Both the position numbers and the translations under genes were made by a program. Below the pieces are notes generated by a model that was not told the DNA's origin, ran no database searches, and saw only the letters and a program-made list of their open reading frames with translations. DNA of 64,000 nt, taken from Geomonas sp. RF6 (GTDB lineage Bacteria; Desulfobacterota; Desulfuromonadia; Geobacterales; Geobacteraceae). Where the stretch lies: the NCBI RefSeq assembly GCF_021044625.1, contig NZ_CP087999.1, positions 2,373,001-2,437,000 of the forward strand. Direction: 5' to 3'. Within the stretch, counting starts at the first letter, position 1. Each line of letters opens with the position of its first letter. Below, piece after piece: positions 8,055 to 18,458 of the stretch.

Positions 8055-9995
8055 CTACTGGAGCGGAAGCCTTACCACCACGCGGGTGCCTTTGCCCGGC
8101 TCTGACTCCACCGACATCCGTCCCTTGTGCACCTGCGTCACGATCCAGAAGGAAACCGACAGTCCCAGACCCGTCCCCTCTCCCACCTCCTTGGTGGAAA
8201 AAAACGGCTCAAATACCCGCTGCCGTACGTCTTCCGGCATGCCGGGACCGTTGTCATCGACCTCGACCGCCATGAAAAGATCTTCCTTCCACAGCTTCAC
8301 CGTGATGCGAGGCGGCTGGTCTCCCGGCGCGTCGCACATCGCCTGAGCCGCATTGACGAAAAGATTCACCAGCACCTGCTCGATTTCCACCGCCACCATC
8401 GGCACCTGCGGCAGGTCCGGCTGGTAGTGGCGCACGATCTCGATGCGGGAGAACTCGCACTTTCTCCTGAGTTCGATGCTGCGCGAGGAGAGGTCGAGGG
8501 CATGCTCCACGACTTCGGTGAGGTTTGAGAGCTGTGCCTGGGCGGTCTCTGCCTGGCTCAGACGCAAGATGCTGTTGACGATGTGCCCGGCGTGGGCGGT
8601 CGACTCGCGGATGGCGTCGATGAACTTCTGGATCTGCCGCTCCTCGAAGTACGCCTGGAGCCGGTCCATGGTGAGTCCGAGAGCGGCGGCAGCCTCCATG
8701 TTGGGGGGGGAATCGTTGCTGAGGCGCCGCTCGATGTTGCGTGCCGCCTGGCTGACCACGTGCAAGGGGTTGTTGACCTCGTGCGCCATCCCGAAGGCGA
8801 GCCGCCCCAGCGATGCCATCTTCTCCGACTGCAGCATGAGCTCCTGCGTCCGCACCTTTTCCGTCACGTCGTCGATCTTCAGCACCGCCCCCTCCGCCTC
8901 GTCGTACGAAAGGGGGTATATCACGATATCGTAGATGTGCCGCTCCTCTCCGCGGTGCAATTCGAACCTCTCGGCGCTCTTCGGCTCATGATCCTGCTCG
9001 ACCTGGGTGCGCAGCTCCGCGACGGTGGCGTGGAACTCTGGCAGCACCTCGCCGAGGAGCCGGCCGAGCGCGTCAGATTCCGAGAGCCCCGTCACCAGCT
9101 CCGCCTGACGATTCCACTGGGTGATATGGTCGTCGGCGCCGATGCCGACGAGAACGGACGGCATGGAGTTTATGATGTCGGCGAGGTAGTTCTTCAGCCT
9201 CTGTATCTCCGCCTCCTGCCTCTTTGCGTCGGTTATGTCCTGCTTCACCGAGACGATGTTGACGATTGCTCCTTCCTCGTCCTTGATCGGAGAGACGGTG
9301 GCGAGCTCGTAGAAGATCTCCCCGGCCTTCTTTTTGCCGGGAAACTCTCCGCGCCAGTCAATCCCCCTGTTCACGGTGCCCCACATCTCCTCGTACGTCG
9401 CGGCCGCATCCGTCGCCAGCTCGCGCTGGTTCATCCCCAACACCTCGTCAGTGGCGTACCCGGTGAACTCGCAGAACTTCGGGTTCACATACTCGATATC
9501 GCCGTCTTTGTCGGTGATCACCACCATGCTCTGGCTCTGCTCGACTGCGCGGGAGAGTTTGCGGATGTACTCGTTCTGGTCGTTGACAAGGCGCTTCAGG
9601 AGGACTTCCTCGATGATCTTGTCCAGGAGGGCGAAAAACTGACGGTGATTGACCGGCTTGAGGATGTAGTGGTCGATCCCTATTTCTATGGCGCTGAGGA
9701 GAAAGTTGCTGTCGGAGTGGGCGGTGACGGCGGCGATGATGACCTCGCGATTGTGCCTTTTGATCTCGCGCGCCATCTGGATGCCGTCCATGACCGGCAT
9801 GCTGACGTCGGTGACGACGATCTCCGGCCGGTGCTGGAGGAAAAGCTCAAGTCCCATAGCGCCATTTTCGGCCTGGTGCAGGGTGAGGCCGGGGTACTTG
9901 AGGGAGATGCTTCTTCCCATCATGTTGCGCGCCTGCGCCTCATCCTCGACAAGGAGGAGGGTCACGCCGCGTGTTTCCTGCGCCCGGTTCACCAT
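8055..9995 (-). CDS. Sensor histidine kinase: receiver-PAS-PAS-HisKA-HATPase
   Basis: This 646-residue soluble kinase starts with a receiver domain (phospho-Asp63 in VVTDVSMPVMDG, Lys in ILKPVNH). Two PAS domains follow (about 145-258 and 265-385). A HisKA box carries His405 (GMAHEVNNPLHVV) and the C-terminal ATPase has DDNGPGM and GEGTGLGLSVS. Kinases beginning with a receiver usually read an upstream phosphorelay as well as PAS ligands. There is no membrane segment. The ATG follows AAAGAGG. It lies downstream of the minus-strand chemotaxis block but is separated from it by 317 bp and a terminator, so it is likely a separate transcript. Confidence 0.92.
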   Translation of the reverse strand: MVNRAQETRGVTLLLVEDEAQARNMMGRSISLKYPGLTLHQAENGAMGLELFLQHRPEIVVTDVSMPVMDGIQMAREIKRHNREVIIAAVTAHSDSNFLLSAIEIGIDHYILKPVNHRQFFALLDKIIEEVLLKRLVNDQNEYIRKLSRAVEQSQSMVVITDKDGDIEYVNPKFCEFTGYATDEVLGMNQRELATDAAATYEEMWGTVNRGIDWRGEFPGKKKAGEIFYELATVSPIKDEEGAIVNIVSVKQDITDAKRQEAEIQRLKNYLADIINSMPSVLVGIGADDHITQWNRQAELVTGLSESDALGRLLGEVLPEFHATVAELRTQVEQDHEPKSAERFELHRGEERHIYDIVIYPLSYDEAEGAVLKIDDVTEKVRTQELMLQSEKMASLGRLAFGMAHEVNNPLHVVSQAARNIERRLSNDSPPNMEAAAALGLTMDRLQAYFEERQIQKFIDAIRESTAHAGHIVNSILRLSQAETAQAQLSNLTEVVEHALDLSSRSIELRRKCEFSRIEIVRHYQPDLPQVPMVAVEIEQVLVNLFVNAAQAMCDAPGDQPPRITVKLWKEDLFMAVEVDDNGPGMPEDVRQRVFEPFFSTKEVGEGTGLGLSVSFWIVTQVHKGRMSVESEPGKGTRVVVRLPLQ

Positions 9996-10270
9996 TTCAT
10001 GCCTCTTTACCTATGTGCTGTGCCATTTCCATAGTATACGGCTTTCGCTGGTTCGAGTGCAGGCTCCTTAATGTTGAAGACGCCAAAAAGTTAACACAGA
10101 GCGGCTCCGTTGCAACGGCGCCTGTCAGAGAAAGGGCAGGGAAGGGATCTCGAAGATGATTCTGGAGAGACGAAGTTGCAGCGGGGGAAGAGAAGGAACA
10201 GGTCGCCGCTCATTCGAGGGAACAGACGGTGCCTGCCTGTTTCAGTATGAAGCGGGAGGGGCCGAAAAAA
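9996..10270. other. Intergenic region
   Basis: This is the gap between the histidine kinase start and the end of the first chemoreceptor gene, both on the minus strand. A TATACT-like -10 lies at 10033-10038 on the minus strand, without a convincing -35. I saw no small gene or RNA. Confidence 0.4.
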
Positions 10271-10295
10271 AGGGGGCGCTGTACCGGCGCCCCCT
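10271..10295 (-). terminator. Rho-independent terminator of the first chemoreceptor gene
   Basis: A perfect 9-bp stem (agggggcgc/gcgccccct) with a 7-base loop is followed, read on the minus strand, by seven T. It lies just beyond the stop codon at 10313. Confidence 0.85.
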
Positions 10296-10312
10296 CGCAT
10301 CTTCACGCTGGG

Positions 10313-12904
10313 TCAGAATCTCTCAAACCCTATGTCGCCCGCTGTCCCTGCATCGCCCATTGCTATGCACATTCCGGAACCTTTCCTGCCCGGCTCCGGG
10401 TGCACAAGGAGAGAACGGGTCTTCACCGCCCCTTTCGGGACCGGACGGCGCCGCGGCTGCGCACTTTCCGAGCCCGCCACCTTAAAAAAGGAGACCGCCG
10501 CCTGTAACTGCTCTGCCTGGCTTGCGAGTTCCTCTGCCGTGGAACTCATCTCCTCCGCCGCGCCGGCGTTTTGCTGGATAACCTGGTCTAGCATCTGGAT
10601 CGCCTTGTTGATCTGCAGCGCACCTGTGTCCTGTTCCCTCGATGCCGCGCTGATTTCCTGCACCAGTTCCGCGGTCTTCTGAATGTCCGGAACGAGCCGG
10701 TTCAGCATTTCCCCGGCCTCTTCTGCCACCGCCACGCTGGTGACCGACAGCTCGCTTATCTGCCCTGCCGCGGTCTGGCTTCTTTCGGCAAGCTTTCGCA
10801 CCTCGCTCGCCACCACGGCAAAACCCTTGCCGTGCTCCCCTGCGCGCGCCGCCTCGATGGCAGCGTTCAGCGCAAGCATGTTCGTCTGCCGCGCGATCTC
10901 CTCGATGATCCCGATCTTCCCTGCGATCTCCTTCATCGCGGCGACTGTCTGCTCGACCGCCTTCCCCCCTGTCAGGGCATCGTGGGCGGATTTCATGGCA
11001 ATCTTCTCGGTCTGCAGCGCGTTGTCCGCGTTCTGCCTGATGTTGGCCGACATCTGCTCCGTCGATGACGACGCCTCCTCCGCAGCGGCCGCCTGCTGCG
11101 TGGCGCCCTCCGAAAGGGACTCCGCGCTTGTGCTGAGCTCGCCACTGCCGGAGGCGACGTTGTCGGCGGCAGCCTTCACCTCGCCCACCACGTGGGAGAG
11201 CTGCTGCACCATCGAGGCGAGTGCCTGCATAAGCTCGTCTTCCGGGGAGCGTTCTTGTACCTCCACCAGCAGGTTTCCTTCGGCGATCGCCTGCGCCGCT
11301 GCGGCGATGGTGGTCATGGAGTCAATGAGGGCGTTCAGGTTTTCCTTGATGACATTGTATTGGCCGAGGTACTGCTGGGTGACCTTCGGGGGGATGTTCC
11401 CCTTGCTGATGCGGTCGATGTACTCGGCGGTGGACATGAGGGGGGTAACGATGTTGGTCACCGTGTCGTTTACCCCCTGCACCAGCCGGTGCCACTCACC
11501 CACAAAGAGGGAGGCATCCGCGCGCTGGTCCAGCCTCCCCTCTGCGGCAGCGGTTATCAGGATCCGCGTCTCCGTGAGGAGGTCGTTCATCGTAGCGACG
11601 AGCCCGTTCAGGTTGTTCTTGATCAGATTGTACTGCCCCCGGTACTCCTCCGTTATGGCGGGGGGGATCACCCCCTTAGCGACCTGGTCCAGGTATCGCG
11701 CCGCCAGCATGAGGGGGGAGACGATGTTCTCCACGATGTTGTTCATGCCGCACACCAGCTGCTGCCACCCGCCTACAAAACGCTCCCCGTCCGCCCGCTC
11801 GTCGAGCTCACCGCGAGCACAGGCACCGGCCAGGCGGTCCGCCTCCGAGAGGAGGTTATTCATGATGTCGATGCAGTTTTTCAGGTTGTTCTTGATCTCG
11901 TTGAAGTCGCCCCGGTAGGAGTCGGTAATCCGCGGCGGGATGTCCCCCTTCGAGATGCGGTCGACGTACTCCGCCGCCACGCTGAGCGGAGTCACCACCG
12001 CGTCCAGTGTCTCGTTGACACCGGCGATGATTTTCCGGAAGTCGCCCTGATGGCGCGAGGCGTCGGCGCGGCTGGAGAGGTTCCCGGCCAGGGCATCCTC
12101 GGTGAGCGCTGAGGCATCCTCAATGACGGAGCGCACGGAGACAGCCATCTTCTCCATCGCCCTCTGCAGCATCCCCGTCTCGTCATGGGCGGAGGTGTCG
12201 AACTCGACCCCCATGTCACCCTCCGCAATGCGTTCCGCGGCACTGATGCAGCGCCTGACGGGGATAAGGATGCTGCGGGCTAGGTACGCCGCCACACCGA
12301 GGGCGAGTGCAATGGCAAGCCCCAGCACTGCGGTGACCGTGATGAGTGTGGTTTTCGCCTGCGCTGCCGACTCCCCCTTCATCTTCTGCATTCTCGCATC
12401 GATCCCGGTGGCGAACTCGGTCACCATCTGCTCACTCTGGTGTGTTGCCTCCTTGTACTGCCCGATGGCGGTGGAGGCTTCCTGCGGGCTCCTTATCTTT
12501 CCGGCCTGCACGTCCTGCAGGACCCGATGGTATCCAGCCGCGTAGGCATCGGCCGCCTGACGTATGGCAGCAACGACGGCGCTGTCGCGGGGGTCGCTGA
12601 GGAGCTTTTCGACGGCGGCGAGACGTGAGCGGAAGTGCTCCAGCGACTGGTCCCACTTCACGCGGTACTCCTCTACCTTCGCAGCGTTCCCCACACTCAA
12701 GAAACTGTCCTTTTCGTAGCGCCGCATCATGTTGATGTTGGCCCGCGCCCGCTGGGCGTATTCCACGAGCTTCGCCTCGCGGTCTATGAGGCGGCTGTTC
12801 AGTGCAGAGAGTTGGGACAGCTCGTACACACCCATTCCGCCGACGATGGCGAGAAAGAGGATGTTGATGGCCGAGGCGAGGAAGAGTTTCTGCCCGATTT
12901 TCAT
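10313..12904 (-). CDS. Methyl-accepting chemotaxis protein, three HAMP-like repeats
   Basis: This 863-residue receptor has a membrane segment at about 8-28, a periplasmic four-helix-bundle sensor (30-180), a second membrane segment (185-208) and a HAMP domain. Three repeats of about 95 residues follow, marked by [38 protein letters not shown] and [19 protein letters not shown]. The signalling domain (590-810) has the conserved hairpin tip [20 protein letters not shown]. The last five residues, GFERF, fit the x-aromatic-x-x-aromatic tether pattern used by CheR/CheB in some receptors. It is a paralog of the next receptor. The ligand is unknown. Confidence 0.95.
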   Translation of the reverse strand: MKIGQKLFLASAINILFLAIVGGMGVYELSQLSALNSRLIDREAKLVEYAQRARANINMMRRYEKDSFLSVGNAAKVEEYRVKWDQSLEHFRSRLAAVEKLLSDPRDSAVVAAIRQAADAYAAGYHRVLQDVQAGKIRSPQEASTAIGQYKEATHQSEQMVTEFATGIDARMQKMKGESAAQAKTTLITVTAVLGLAIALALGVAAYLARSILIPVRRCISAAERIAEGDMGVEFDTSAHDETGMLQRAMEKMAVSVRSVIEDASALTEDALAGNLSSRADASRHQGDFRKIIAGVNETLDAVVTPLSVAAEYVDRISKGDIPPRITDSYRGDFNEIKNNLKNCIDIMNNLLSEADRLAGACARGELDERADGERFVGGWQQLVCGMNNIVENIVSPLMLAARYLDQVAKGVIPPAITEEYRGQYNLIKNNLNGLVATMNDLLTETRILITAAAEGRLDQRADASLFVGEWHRLVQGVNDTVTNIVTPLMSTAEYIDRISKGNIPPKVTQQYLGQYNVIKENLNALIDSMTTIAAAAQAIAEGNLLVEVQERSPEDELMQALASMVQQLSHVVGEVKAAADNVASGSGELSTSAESLSEGATQQAAAAEEASSSTEQMSANIRQNADNALQTEKIAMKSAHDALTGGKAVEQTVAAMKEIAGKIGIIEEIARQTNMLALNAAIEAARAGEHGKGFAVVASEVRKLAERSQTAAGQISELSVTSVAVAEEAGEMLNRLVPDIQKTAELVQEISAASREQDTGALQINKAIQMLDQVIQQNAGAAEEMSSTAEELASQAEQLQAAVSFFKVAGSESAQPRRRPVPKGAVKTRSLLVHPEPGRKGSGMCIAMGDAGTAGDIGFERF

Positions 12905-13113
12905 GCTGGTACTCCTATGATGATATTAGCTGCCGGCATTTCCTGGAGGGGAATCGGGTACGGAAAAGGGAGAGCTTCTGTTGGGACGCCGTCGCCCCCT
13001 CCGGAAGAGTGGAGGGGGCTGTACCGTGGCGTGCGGGTGCCCCTTCTTGCGAAAGGGAGGGTTTCAGGGATATCCGAGTGAAAGGGAAAAACGAAGAAGG
13101 CGCGGTGGAGAAA

Positions 13114-13135
13114 GGGGCGCGGCTTGGCGCGCCCC
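13114..13135 (-). terminator. Probable terminator of the second chemoreceptor gene
   Basis: A perfect 8-bp stem (ggggcgcg/cgcgcccc) with a 6-base loop is followed by TTT on the minus strand. It lies 29 bases past the stop codon at 13164. Confidence 0.5.
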
Positions 13136-13163
13136 CCGTTGTCCCTACCTTTTCAGGTGCTGA

Positions 13164-15374
13164 TCAATACCGCTCGAACTCTCCGTCCGGCAGGGCCGAT
13201 CCTTCACCCATTACCAGGGAGTGTCCCTTTCTCGAGCAGGAATCCTGGTGCGCCAGCGGGTGCTTCGGTGTCGCCACCGGCTTGGCGCGGCGCTCCGCGT
13301 GTCTTTGCACGACTCCTGTGGTCTGCACCTTGAAGAAGCCGACCGCCCCCTGCAACTGCTCTGCCTGGCTCGAGAGCTCCTCCGCGGTGGAGCTCATCTC
13401 TTCCGCCGCGCCTGCGTTTTGCTGGATGACCTGGTCGAGCTGCTGGATCGCCTTGTTGATCTGCACCGCTCCCGCATCCTGCTCCTTGGAGGCGGCGCTG
13501 ATCTCCTGCACCAGCTCTGCGGTCTTCTGGATGTCCGGCACCAGCCGGTTCAGCATGGCGCCGGCCTCTTCGGCAACTGCTACGCTGGAGACGGAGAGCT
13601 CGCTGATCTCCCCTGCTGCGGCCTGGCTTCTCTCGGCCAGCTTTCTCACCTCGCTCGCCACCACCGCAAACCCTTTCCCGTGCTCCCCTGCGCGCGCTGC
13701 CTCGATAGCCGCGTTCAGTGCCAGCATGTTCGTCTGGCGCGCGATCTCCTCGATGATGCCGATCTTCCCTGCGATCTCCTTCATGGCGACCACCGTCTGC
13801 GCCACCGCTTTCCCGCCTTCGAGCGCGTCGTGTGCCGACTTCACGGCGATCTTCTCGGTCTGCAGCGCGTTGTCGGCATTTTGCCTGATGTTTGCCGACA
13901 TCTCTTCCATGGAGGAGGATGCCTCTTCCGCGGCCGCCGCCTGCTCGGTGGCGCCCTGGCTCATGTTTTCGGAGCCCGAGCTCATCTCCATCGCCCCTGC
14001 AGCGACGTTGTCGGCCGCCGCCTTCACCTCGCCCACCACACTGGAAAGCTGCTGCACCATGGCGGCGAGCGCCCGCATCAGCTCGTCCTCGTCGGAGCGC
14101 TCCCTGATCTCGACCAGGAGGTTTCCTCCGGCGATCTCCTTGGCGGCCTGGGTGATGGTCTTCATGGCGTCGATGAGGACGTTGAGGTTGTTCTTGATGG
14201 TGTTGAACTCGCCGTTGTAGGCCTCGACGATCCTCGGGGGGAGATCCCCCTTGGATATCCGCTCGACGTACCCTGCTGCGACGTTCAGCGGGCCGATGAC
14301 CGCGTCGAGCGTGTCGTTCACCCCCTGCACGATCCTGCGGAAGTCGCCGCTGTGGCGCGAGGCGTCGGCACGGGTGGCGAGTTTACCCTGCACGGCGCTC
14401 TCGGCCAGGAGATTTGCGTCCGCCACGAGAGCATTGACGTTGTCGATACAGTTGTTGAGGTTCAGCTTTATCTCGTTGAAATCGCCCTGGTAGGTATCGC
14501 TTATCTTCGGGGGGATGTCACCTTTGGAGATGCGGTCCACATACCCGGCGGCGACCCTCAGCGGGCCGACCACCGCGTCGAGCGTCTGGTTCATACCCTC
14601 CACGACGCCGCGGAACTCGAAGTTGATCTTCTGCACGTCGCCGCGGGTGCCCAGTTTCCCCTGCACAGCCGCTTCAGTGAGGCGGCTACTCTCGTCCAGC
14701 AGAGACTTGAGTATCCTCCCGATGTTGCGGGAGAGGAAGATCCCCATCCCCATACCGAAGAGGACGCATCCGACGACAAGTGCTATGAGGTACGCCCGGC
14801 TTTCCTTGTAAATCTCGGTGGTGATGTTGGAGAGGTCCTTGGCGTTCCCCTCCTTCAGCTGGGCGAGCTCCGTGAGGGTATCGTCCACCACGGTGATCTT
14901 CTGGCGTCCCTCCCCCATTGAAAGCTCGGCAGACTGCCTGCTCTTCTGGAAGTCTTCACTTAGGGCTAGCTGCACCACCTTCTTGCTCACCGGCAGGTAC
15001 TCGGCCCAGGCCTTGTCGAGCTTCGCCACAGTCGCCTTCCCCTTTTCCGACGTGAAAAGGAGGCGAGCCTTATCCATGTTTTCCGTGTACAGCTTCTCAG
15101 CCGTCTGGTAGAGCTGCAGGAATTTCTCCCGCTCCGTCTTGCTGCTGGAGAGGAGGATGTTCTTTTCCGCCCGCGCCATGTACATGAGGTCGATGTTCGC
15201 TTCCTTGGCATAGGAGAGGCCGCGCAGTTCCTTCAGGTACATCTGGTCGGCCATGTCGTTGATCTTCGACATGTTCCTGATGCCCACGACGCCGACGACG
15301 GCGGTGATCGCGGAGAGGAGGAGGAAGGAGATGAGGAGCTTCTTGCTGATGGTCAGACGGTTGAGCAGGTTCAT
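13164..15374 (-). CDS. Methyl-accepting chemotaxis protein, two HAMP-like repeats
   Basis: This 736-residue receptor has a membrane segment at about 13-33 and a periplasmic four-helix-bundle sensor. A second membrane segment (about 193-217, ending in LSRNI) and a HAMP region follow. There are two copies of the repeat seen in the neighbouring receptor ([19 protein letters not shown] and [19 protein letters not shown]). Its signalling domain is nearly identical to that of the neighbour, including the tip [20 protein letters not shown], and it ends in EFERY, again a CheR/CheB-tether-like pentapeptide. The start has AAGGAGAA upstream. It follows cheA on the same strand after 157 bp, so it may be co-transcribed. 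Confidence 0.95.
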   Translation of the reverse strand: MNLLNRLTISKKLLISFLLLSAITAVVGVVGIRNMSKINDMADQMYLKELRGLSYAKEANIDLMYMARAEKNILLSSSKTEREKFLQLYQTAEKLYTENMDKARLLFTSEKGKATVAKLDKAWAEYLPVSKKVVQLALSEDFQKSRQSAELSMGEGRQKITVVDDTLTELAQLKEGNAKDLSNITTEIYKESRAYLIALVVGCVLFGMGMGIFLSRNIGRILKSLLDESSRLTEAAVQGKLGTRGDVQKINFEFRGVVEGMNQTLDAVVGPLRVAAGYVDRISKGDIPPKISDTYQGDFNEIKLNLNNCIDNVNALVADANLLAESAVQGKLATRADASRHSGDFRRIVQGVNDTLDAVIGPLNVAAGYVERISKGDLPPRIVEAYNGEFNTIKNNLNVLIDAMKTITQAAKEIAGGNLLVEIRERSDEDELMRALAAMVQQLSSVVGEVKAAADNVAAGAMEMSSGSENMSQGATEQAAAAEEASSSMEEMSANIRQNADNALQTEKIAVKSAHDALEGGKAVAQTVVAMKEIAGKIGIIEEIARQTNMLALNAAIEAARAGEHGKGFAVVASEVRKLAERSQAAAGEISELSVSSVAVAEEAGAMLNRLVPDIQKTAELVQEISAASKEQDAGAVQINKAIQQLDQVIQQNAGAAEEMSSTAEELSSQAEQLQGAVGFFKVQTTGVVQRHAERRAKPVATPKHPLAHQDSCSRKGHSLVMGEGSALPDGEFERY

Positions 15375-15531
15375 GGAGTTCTCCTTTGGTGTGGACAGCG
15401 GAACCGTGTTACGGCGTCATCACTTCCTATCGGCACGAGTGAATCGATGTGGATCAGGCAAAGCCTGAAAGGCGTAAGGGATTACCTCCCTACGAGTGTG
15501 CAGGTTCTAACCGTTTTCGCTCTGTGCGGTG

Positions 15532-17613
15532 CTACTGCCCCTCCAGCTCCACCTGGCGTACCAGCTGCGGTATGTCCAGGATGAGGGCGACCGCACCGTC
15601 ACCGAGGATCGTGGCCCCGGAAACCCCTTCCAGATCCTTGTAGGCGTGCCCGAGCGACTTGATGACCGTCTGGTGCTCTCCGATGACGTGGTCGACCACC
15701 ACCCCGACGGTCGTCTCGCCGACGCGGGTGATCACCACCTGCTCGAAGTCGGGGCGCTTTCCCGCCACGTTGAAGCGCTGCCGCAAGGGAAGGTAGGGGA
15801 TGAGCTGGCCGCGCACCGGTACGAGGTTCCTGCCGTGCGACTTCTCCACCTGGTCCCGGGTGAGGAATACCACCTCGTCCACCAGGGAGAGGGGGATCAG
15901 GAAGCGGTCGCTTCCGATCTTTACGAGGAGCGTCTCGATGATCGCCAGGGTAAGGGGGATGCGCACCGAGATGGTCGCACCGCGGCCGCGCACGCTGCTG
16001 ATCTCGATGGTGCCGCGCAAGGCGTCTATGGCGCGCTTCACCACGTCCATCCCGACTCCCCGCCCGGAGACGCTGGTGACCTTTTGCGCGGTGGAGAAGC
16101 CGGGGGCGAAAATCTGGGCAAAGATCTCCCTGTCGGAGAGCTCCGCCGTCGGGGAGATGAGCCCCTTTTCCACCGCCTTCCCGCGGATCCTTTCACGGTC
16201 CAGCCCCGCGCCGTCGTCGGCAATGGTGATGACCACGCTGTCCCCGGAATGGCGCGCCGCCAGATGCACCTTCCCCTGACGCGGCTTCCCGGCTGCGGCG
16301 CGCGCCTCCGGCGCCTCTATCCCGTGGTCGATGCTGTTTCTGATAAGGTGCACGAGGGGGTCGTTGAGCTTCTCTATGACCGTCTTGTCCAGCTCCGTCT
16401 CCGCCCCCTCCGTGGTCATCTCGATCTCCTTCCCGAGCTCCTGGGAGAGGTCTCGCACCAGCCTCTTGAATTTCGAAAAGGTGCTGCCGATGGGGAGCAT
16501 CCGTATGTTCAGCACGTTGTCCCGCAGCTCGGCTGTAAGCCGCTCCACCTCCTCGGCGATCGACTTCATCTCCGGGTCCTTGCGCCCCGCCGTCGTCTGG
16601 GAGAGTCGCGCCTGGACCGTCACCAATTCCCCCACCAAGTTCACCAGGAGATCGAGCTTGTGGGCCGGTACGCGGATGGAGGCTGACCCCTCCTGGCTCT
16701 GCCGCTCCTTCTGCACCTCCTTTACATGCTGCTGCTCGGCGAGGGCGGAGGCGATCGTCTCCGGGGAGACCAGCCCCTTTTCCACCAGGATCTCTCCCAG
16801 GAGTTTCCTGCTGGCCAGCACCGACTTCATCTCATCGAGGCTCAGGTCCCCGCGCTCCACGAGGATCTCCCCCAGCATCTTGTGGTTCCCCTCTTCAGGG
16901 TCACCTGCGCCATCATCGATGAGGTCGATCTTGAGGGTGCAGTCGTCCTCCACGAAAATGAAGACTTCCTCGATGGCCTCGAGGCCGCGGTCGGTCGTCA
17001 GGACGACATCCCAGAACAGGTGGCAGCTCTCGGCGTCGATCTCCCCGAGCAGGGGGACGGCGGTACTCTGCGCAAAGACCGTGCAGCGCCCGAGCTCGCG
17101 CAGCTCGTTCAGGAGGTGCACAGGGTTGGTGCCCCGGGAGAAGATCTCCGGCGCAGGGGCGAAGCGGATCCGGTAGGTCGCCTCCACCGCGGGAGCCTCT
17201 TTCGCCGCGCCCTTCGCGGGTGCGCCCGGCGCAGCACCTCCCTTTCCCTCGCATAGCCCGCGCAGACCGGCGATGATCGCCCCGGAGCGGTGCAGGTCGA
17301 CGGGGCCGGTGGCATCCAGCATCACGCGGATCTGGTCCCGGGCATCGAGGGTCAGGGTCACCAGGGTCTTCGTGACCTTCATCTCGCCGTTTCGCACCCG
17401 GTCAAAGACCGTCTCCACCTCGTGTGTGAAGGCGGCGATCTCGTCGAAGCCGAACATGGCGCCGGAGCCCTTGATGGTGTGCATGGCGCGGAAAACCCGT
17501 CCAACCAGCTCGATGTCTTCCGGGTTTTCCTCCAGCTCCAGCAGGGACGACTCCAGCTCGCTCAGGAGCTCGTACGCCTCTTCCCGATACGCCTGTGCGT
17601 GCACATCTTTCAT
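15532..17613 (-). CDS. cheA: Chemotaxis histidine kinase CheA
   Basis: This 693-residue protein has a CheA layout. The HPt domain carries phospho-His45 (AMHTIKGSGAMFGF). A CheY-binding-like module (RIRFAPAPEIF.. to ..LKIDLIDD) follows. A linker then holds two LGEILVE(R/K)G modules resembling GspE/MshE N-terminal domains. After it come the dimerisation helices, the ATPase (NSIDHGIE, ADDGAGL, SGRGVGMDVV) and a CheW-like domain. The ATG at 17613 overlaps the stop of the upstream STAS gene (ATGA) and has AGGAGG 8 bases upstream; an in-frame GTG 21 bp earlier is less likely. No cheW, cheR or cheB is in the window. Confidence 0.94.
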   Translation of the reverse strand: MKDVHAQAYREEAYELLSELESSLLELEENPEDIELVGRVFRAMHTIKGSGAMFGFDEIAAFTHEVETVFDRVRNGEMKVTKTLVTLTLDARDQIRVMLDATGPVDLHRSGAIIAGLRGLCEGKGGAAPGAPAKGAAKEAPAVEATYRIRFAPAPEIFSRGTNPVHLLNELRELGRCTVFAQSTAVPLLGEIDAESCHLFWDVVLTTDRGLEAIEEVFIFVEDDCTLKIDLIDDGAGDPEEGNHKMLGEILVERGDLSLDEMKSVLASRKLLGEILVEKGLVSPETIASALAEQQHVKEVQKERQSQEGSASIRVPAHKLDLLVNLVGELVTVQARLSQTTAGRKDPEMKSIAEEVERLTAELRDNVLNIRMLPIGSTFSKFKRLVRDLSQELGKEIEMTTEGAETELDKTVIEKLNDPLVHLIRNSIDHGIEAPEARAAAGKPRQGKVHLAARHSGDSVVITIADDGAGLDRERIRGKAVEKGLISPTAELSDREIFAQIFAPGFSTAQKVTSVSGRGVGMDVVKRAIDALRGTIEISSVRGRGATISVRIPLTLAIIETLLVKIGSDRFLIPLSLVDEVVFLTRDQVEKSHGRNLVPVRGQLIPYLPLRQRFNVAGKRPDFEQVVITRVGETTVGVVVDHVIGEHQTVIKSLGHAYKDLEGVSGATILGDGAVALILDIPQLVRQVELEGQ

Positions 17614-17972
17614 GCCTCCTCCCTCCTGCTCCACACGCAGCTTCCGTTCAGGTCGTTGGCGCAGCGCGCCTTCTCGGCGAATCCTGCCACGATTCGCGCG
17701 GCACTGACCGCCCCATTTTCCAGCCCCTTTACCTCGAGGAGCTTCCCGTCCGCCGTGACCGTGCGGTGCAAGGCGCAGATGAGCTGCAGGCCGATGATGT
17801 CGAGCTCCTCCACCGCCGAAAGATCGAGGACGACCCCCTGCGCGGAGCTCAGTGCGTGCAGCAGGTCGTCCCTGATCTGCGTCGCGTGTTCGACGGTCAT
17901 CGCCCCGGTGACTGTAATGGTCGCTTCGGTACCCTCGGGGGGTACCGCTACTGTCGCGCTGTATCTGTCCAT
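17610..17972 (-). CDS. STAS-domain protein coupled to CheA
   Basis: This 120-residue protein is a single STAS (anti-sigma-antagonist-like) domain with the core VVLDLSAVEELDIIGLQLI. In SpoIIAA-type proteins the loop reads D-S-S-G and the Ser is phosphorylated. Here it is LDIIG, so that control is absent. STAS proteins of this form occur in chemotaxis loci beside cheA. The ATG follows AGGAAA. An upstream in-frame start would add 55 residues of unlike composition. Its stop overlaps the cheA start by 4 bases, implying translational coupling and a shared job, but the partner is not known. Confidence 0.85.
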   Translation of the reverse strand: MDRYSATVAVPPEGTEATITVTGAMTVEHATQIRDDLLHALSSAQGVVLDLSAVEELDIIGLQLICALHRTVTADGKLLEVKGLENGAVSAARIVAGFAEKARCANDLNGSCVWSRREEA

Positions 17973-18357
17973 TGATCTTTCCTGTAAAGGCCTCGGTGTG
18001 CCGCGATTGCGGGATGGTTTCTGTATGAGCGGACGTTCCGACGCTTTGTCAGACATGGAAGAGCGCGAAAGGCAAGAGGTGAGAAATAAATTATTTTTCA
18101 CTAATGCATTTGAGGCTGCTCCGGTCGACCTCGGCACTCCACGTATACAGTCGGCGCCCGGTGAGAATACTTAAGGAGCAAATCGTTATGCCGCCTTTAT
18201 CCCTGTCCTTTCAGCGATTGCACTTAATGGAGGGAGATTCCGGAGCCGCAGGGCGTGTGGGAGCCGCGGCGCGTGAGGCGGGAGCTTGAAATGTTGGAGT
18301 AAGCTAACTATGCGATTGTCAACGTGGTTCTGCACTTATTGTCAGGGGGGGGACAGG
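17973..18357. other. Divergent intergenic region between STAS-cheA and prkA
   Basis: This spacer should contain the promoters of both the minus-strand chemotaxis genes and the plus-strand kinase cluster. A possible 33-codon plus-strand reading frame at 18189 follows AAGGAG but at a long distance, and its peptide has no recognisable character, so I do not call it a gene. An A+T-rich tract lies near 18085-18105. Confidence 0.4.
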
Positions 18358-18384
18358 TTGGCAAACAGGAGATCGGGGTATAAA
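18358..18384 (+). promoter_or_regulatory. Weak promoter candidate of the prkA cluster
   Basis: TTGGCA and TATAAA are separated by 15 bases, shorter than the usual 16-18. The pair ends 74 bases before the prkA start. The short spacing leaves it uncertain, and a stress sigma factor could be used instead. Confidence 0.35.
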
Positions 18385-18458
18385 ATGAATCTGGTTATCG
18401 TTACCAGAAGCGGTTTCAGACAGTGGCGGAGGGGAAAAAAACCTGCGGAGGGAAGCAC

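Noticed and set aside
15440-15520. Stretch aggcaaagcct..ggcgtaagg resembling part of a GEMM (cyclic di-GMP) riboswitch
   Set aside because: Only a short core is similar, the tetraloop-receptor parts are missing, and it reads on the strand opposite to both flanking genes.
15375-15531. GCCGATAG on the minus strand before the second chemoreceptor, like a sigma28 -10
   Set aside because: There is no TAAAGTTT-like box at the required distance, unlike the clear site at 52016-52042.
18189-18289. Possible 33-codon gene before prkA
   Set aside because: The ribosome-binding site is too far from the ATG and the peptide shows no recognisable feature.
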